Shown: positions 5,160 through 7,327 of the stretch, one piece after another
Layout of the letters: each line of letters starts with the position of its first letter
How positions within the stretch are numbered: the stretch's first letter is position 1
DNA from: Candidatus Aenigmatarchaeota archaeon
GTDB lineage: Archaea; Aenigmatarchaeota; Aenigmatarchaeia; QMZP01
Length of the DNA stretch: 7,327 nt
Assembly (NCBI GenBank): GCA_030672885.1
Contig: DAOVFN010000032.1
Location: forward strand, 1 to 7,327
Direction of reading: 5' to 3'
Translations under genes and position numbers: made by a program
Notes under the pieces: generated by a model
Seen by the model: the letters and a program-made list of their open reading frames with translations, nothing else
The model's database searches: none
Told to the model about the DNA's origin: nothing

Positions 5160-6953
5160 ATGCCAGCTTCTAAGAGGATAGCGGTTATTGACAGGGAACT
5201 GTGCAATCCCAAGATTACGAACTATGCGTGCATGAAAGCCTGTCCCGTGAACCGCCTGGACAAGGAATGCATAACCATTTCCCCGGATGATTCCAAGCCC
5301 CTGATAGATGAGTCCCTCTGCATAGGCTGCGGCATCTGTGTCAAGAGATGCCAGCGCCAGGCCATTATGATAGTGAATCTTCCTGAAGAGCTCAGGGAGA
5401 GTCCCATACACAGATACGGCAGGAACATGTTCGCGCTCTACAGGCTTCCCATGCCCAAGCAGCATGCTGTCGTGGGGCTGATAGGCCCGAACGGGACAGG
5501 GAAATCCACTGTCCTGAATATATTATCAGGCAGCATCAAGCCAAACACAGGGCTGCCTGGAGAGGATATCCCCTGGCAGGACATAACAGGGCGCTTCAGG
5601 GGAACAGAACTCCAGGGATACATGAAAAAGGTTTCGGGGGGTTCCATAAAGCCCGCATACAAACCCCAGCATGTGGACCTCATACCAAAGCAGTGGTCCG
5701 GCCGGGTGAAGGAACTCCTTGCCAAGTGCGACGAGAGGAACGCCATGGACAAGGTCGTGAAGAGCCTGAACATGGACGTGATGCTCGGCAAGAAAATTTC
5801 GGAGCTGTCGGGCGGAGAGCTTCAGATGCTTGCCATAGCGGCCACCATTCTCAGGGATTGTGATTTCTATTTTTTTGACGAGCCATCCAGCTATCTCGAT
5901 GTCCAGCAGAGACTGGTGGCTGCCAGGGAGATAAGGAAGCTCTGCGACAGGGCGGTCGTCATGGTCATTGAGCACGACCTGGCAGTGGCGGATTACCTGG
6001 CAGACTACACTCATATACTATATGGCGAGCCCGGCGCATTTGGCATAGTGTCCAAGCCGTATGGCGTGAGGCTGGGCATAAACACATACCTCGAGGGATA
6101 CATCAAGGAGGACAATGTGCGCTTCAGACCAGAGCCCATAACGTTCTCCCAGAGGGCCAAGCCCCCCGAGAAGGACAGGCTCTTTGTCTCGTTCCCTGGC
6201 CTCGAGAAGGCATTTCCTGGATTCACCCTCAGGACCGAGCCAGGCAACCTCTACAGGGGCGAGGTTATAGGGATAGTCGGGCCCAACAGCATAGGCAAGA
6301 CCACGTTCATAAGGATGCTTTCAGGAATGATCAAGCCTGACAACATGACGGGCAAGGAAGAGCCGCTCAGCGAGATTGCCCTGTCATATAAGCCCCAGAG
6401 GCTTGTTCTAGGGAAGGATGAGGAAAACATGACCGTGCAGCAGTACCTCTCCCGGGCAGGAAGCCCCTCTGGCACAGAGAACAAACGCATGCTGCGGTTC
6501 CTCGGCCTCGAGAAGCTCATGGAGAGGCAGCTCAGGAACCTCTCGGGTGGGGAGCTCCAGTCATGCTTCGTGGCCGCCGCCCTCATGAGGAATCACGAGC
6601 TGCTCCTCTTGGACGAGCCCTCTGCGTTTCTTGACGTCGAGCAGAGACTCAGGGTGGCCAGGCTCATAAGGGAGCACGCAGAGGTAAGGGAAATCCCGTG
6701 CTTTGTGGTGGACCACGACCTGCAGTTCATTGACGTGATATCAGACAGGATGATGGTGTTCTCTGGACAGATGGGAACCGCGGGGCATGCAGAAGCGCCG
6801 TGCCCCCTGGCAGAAGGCATGAACAGTTTTCTGAAAGAACTGGGAGTGACCTATAGGAGGGACCCACAGACAGGGAGGCCCAGGGCCAATAAACCGGGCT
6901 CCCAGAAGGACATGGAGCAGCGCGAATCAGGCAACTTCTATTATGCTGAGTGA
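5160..6953 (+). CDS. rli1: ABCE1/Rli1 ribosome-recycling ATPase
   Basis: The 597-residue twin-ATPase splits post-termination ribosomes. Domains in order are an iron-sulfur domain (about 1-75), NBD1 with Walker A GPNGTGKST (109-117), the helix-loop-helix insert RFRGTELQGYMKK (145-157), signature LSGGELQ (216-222), Walker B ending FFDEP (238-242) and H272, then a hinge. NBD2 has Walker A GPNSIGKTT (374-382), signature LSGGELQ (461-467), LLDEP (483-487) and H519. The C-terminal hinge is RRDPQTGRPRANKPGS. Departures from family consensus: Thr20 replaces the second iron-sulfur cysteine (C15, C24, C28 and C54, C57, C60, C64 remain), the Arg after LSGGELQ is Met223 and Ser468, NBD2 has Ser377 in the P-loop, and Asp518 replaces Glu before the switch His. 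AGGTG (5150-5154), overlapping the KH gene's stop, sets the start. Confidence 0.96.
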   Translation: MPASKRIAVIDRELCNPKITNYACMKACPVNRLDKECITISPDDSKPLIDESLCIGCGICVKRCQRQAIMIVNLPEELRESPIHRYGRNMFALYRLPMPKQHAVVGLIGPNGTGKSTVLNILSGSIKPNTGLPGEDIPWQDITGRFRGTELQGYMKKVSGGSIKPAYKPQHVDLIPKQWSGRVKELLAKCDERNAMDKVVKSLNMDVMLGKKISELSGGELQMLAIAATILRDCDFYFFDEPSSYLDVQQRLVAAREIRKLCDRAVVMVIEHDLAVADYLADYTHILYGEPGAFGIVSKPYGVRLGINTYLEGYIKEDNVRFRPEPITFSQRAKPPEKDRLFVSFPGLEKAFPGFTLRTEPGNLYRGEVIGIVGPNSIGKTTFIRMLSGMIKPDNMTGKEEPLSEIALSYKPQRLVLGKDEENMTVQQYLSRAGSPSGTENKRMLRFLGLEKLMERQLRNLSGGELQSCFVAAALMRNHELLLLDEPSAFLDVEQRLRVARLIREHAEVREIPCFVVDHDLQFIDVISDRMMVFSGQMGTAGHAEAPCPLAEGMNSFLKELGVTYRRDPQTGRPRANKPGSQKDMEQRESGNFYYAE

Positions 6954-7291
6954 GCAGCTGACGCGTGTTTTTTCTCTTTGTACGACATGAACTCATATAG
7001 ATAGACTATTGTCATGACAACAAATGTGATGAGCATATACAGGCTCGTCAGCCCTGCCAGGACAGAGGCAATCTCCAGAATGACTCCCAGCAGCATGGCG
7101 GCAAGGAAGCTCAGAATGTGGCTCTCCCTGCCAAAGACGAAGACAGCATCCAGAAAAATCATAACAGCAATGACAAAAAGCGCGACCTGGGCAGGGATTC
7201 CATATGGCACGGTCAGGGAGCCTGCCGCAAGGGAGCCGCACAAAAGGCCCTTGATGAAGGGAACTCCTTCCACAAGCGATTCTTGTTCCAT
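6941..7291 (-). CDS. Small four-helix membrane protein of unknown function
   Basis: The 116-residue protein has about four hydrophobic stretches, near 12-28, 33-53, 59-77 and 80-102. A polar start (MEQESLVEG) leads in, and a basic tail (SYKEKKHASAAHSA) is probably cytoplasmic. I do not recognise the family and see no catalytic residues. The start is well set by the Shine-Dalgarno GGGAGGAT (complement of 7298-7305), six bases before the ATG. The site overlaps the stop of a possible upstream gene, which suggests an operon entering from the right. Its last 13 bases overlap the end of ABCE1 on the other strand. Confidence 0.75.
   Translation of the reverse strand: MEQESLVEGVPFIKGLLCGSLAAGSLTVPYGIPAQVALFVIAVMIFLDAVFVFGRESHILSFLAAMLLGVILEIASVLAGLTSLYMLITFVVMTIVYLYEFMSYKEKKHASAAHSA
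6968..6973 (+). terminator. T6 tract after ABCE1, probable terminator
   Basis: TTTTTT begins 14 bases after the ABCE1 stop codon and is followed by CTCTTT. A T-tract so soon after a stop fits archaeal intrinsic termination. It lies within the convergent gene, where the complementary A-run encodes lysines, so it could also be explained by coding. Confidence 0.4.
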
Positions 7292-7295
7292 ATGC

Positions 7296-7327
7296 CTATC
7301 CTCCCTTTTCGAGCACGCTCAGGTTGA
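7296..7327 (-). CDS. C-terminal tail of a gene entering from the right (partial)
   Basis: On the minus strand a frame open from the window edge encodes NLSVLEKGG and stops at TAG (complement of 7296-7298), four bases before the ATG of the small membrane protein. The Shine-Dalgarno of that protein overlaps this tail, the same arrangement as the GTPase-Nudix pair in this window. The product cannot be named, and the open frame is short enough to be chance. Confidence 0.35.
   Translation of the reverse strand, partial: NLSVLEKGG

Noticed and set aside
5526..6014. A 162-codon minus-strand open frame inside ABCE1
   Set aside because: It is antisense to a clearly conserved coding region, and there is no ribosome-binding site or recognisable domain.

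Overview
The window reads as a stretch of an archaeal chromosome. Four protein families here are archaeal/eukaryotic and absent from bacteria: ribosomal proteins L7Ae, S28e and L24e, and the ribosome-recycling ATPase ABCE1. It also holds an archaeal-type diphthine synthase. Translation and transcription signals fit as well: Shine-Dalgarno (SD) sites matching an archaeal 16S tail stand beside at least one convincing leaderless start, which has a TATA element about 26 bases before the ATG. Arg codons are mostly AGG and AUA is common for Ile. Several ABCE1 residues depart from consensus, which may point to a divergent lineage such as a DPANN group, but the lineage cannot be fixed from this window. 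There are no signs of mobile elements, CRISPR or recent transfer.

Layout, left to right. Positions 2-52 look like the tail of an upstream gene. An AT-rich promoter region and a hairpin-bearing leader then precede a plus-strand ribosomal cluster: L7Ae (271-639), S28e (662-859) and L24e (918-1100). Converging on it is diphthine synthase DphB (1113-1844, minus). Next is a minus-strand operon, read from right to left: a multi-pass membrane protein (3529-4380), a YchF-like TGS-domain GTPase (2368-3507) and a NUDT15-like Nudix hydrolase (1955-2365). The two downstream genes are spaced tightly enough for coupled translation. The operon appears to start from a leaderless promoter at 4401-4416.

The divergent gap at 4381-4653 is the most structured non-coding stretch. 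It holds a palindromic TATA element, three TATTCCA half-sites, a perfect 19-base direct repeat (4475-4493 and 4540-4558) and several small, partly competing inverted repeats. It leads into a plus-strand pair: a zinc-ribbon/KH NusA-like protein (4654-5151) and ABCE1/Rli1 (5160-6953). ABCE1 ends 13 bases inside a convergent small membrane protein (6941-7291, minus). That gene seems coupled to a further gene whose tail is at 7296-7327.

The common theme is translation. The window encodes ribosome parts (L7Ae also serves in C/D, H/ACA and RNase P ribonucleoproteins), the methyltransferase that helps make diphthamide on elongation factor 2, a ribosome-associated-type GTPase, and the recycling factor ABCE1. 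The two membrane proteins and the Nudix enzyme have no evident tie to this theme beyond operon membership. I see no clearly new multi-gene system. The points most worth a second look are the substituted iron-sulfur cysteine and altered ATPase motifs of ABCE1, and the repeat-rich leader before the KH-ABCE1 operon.
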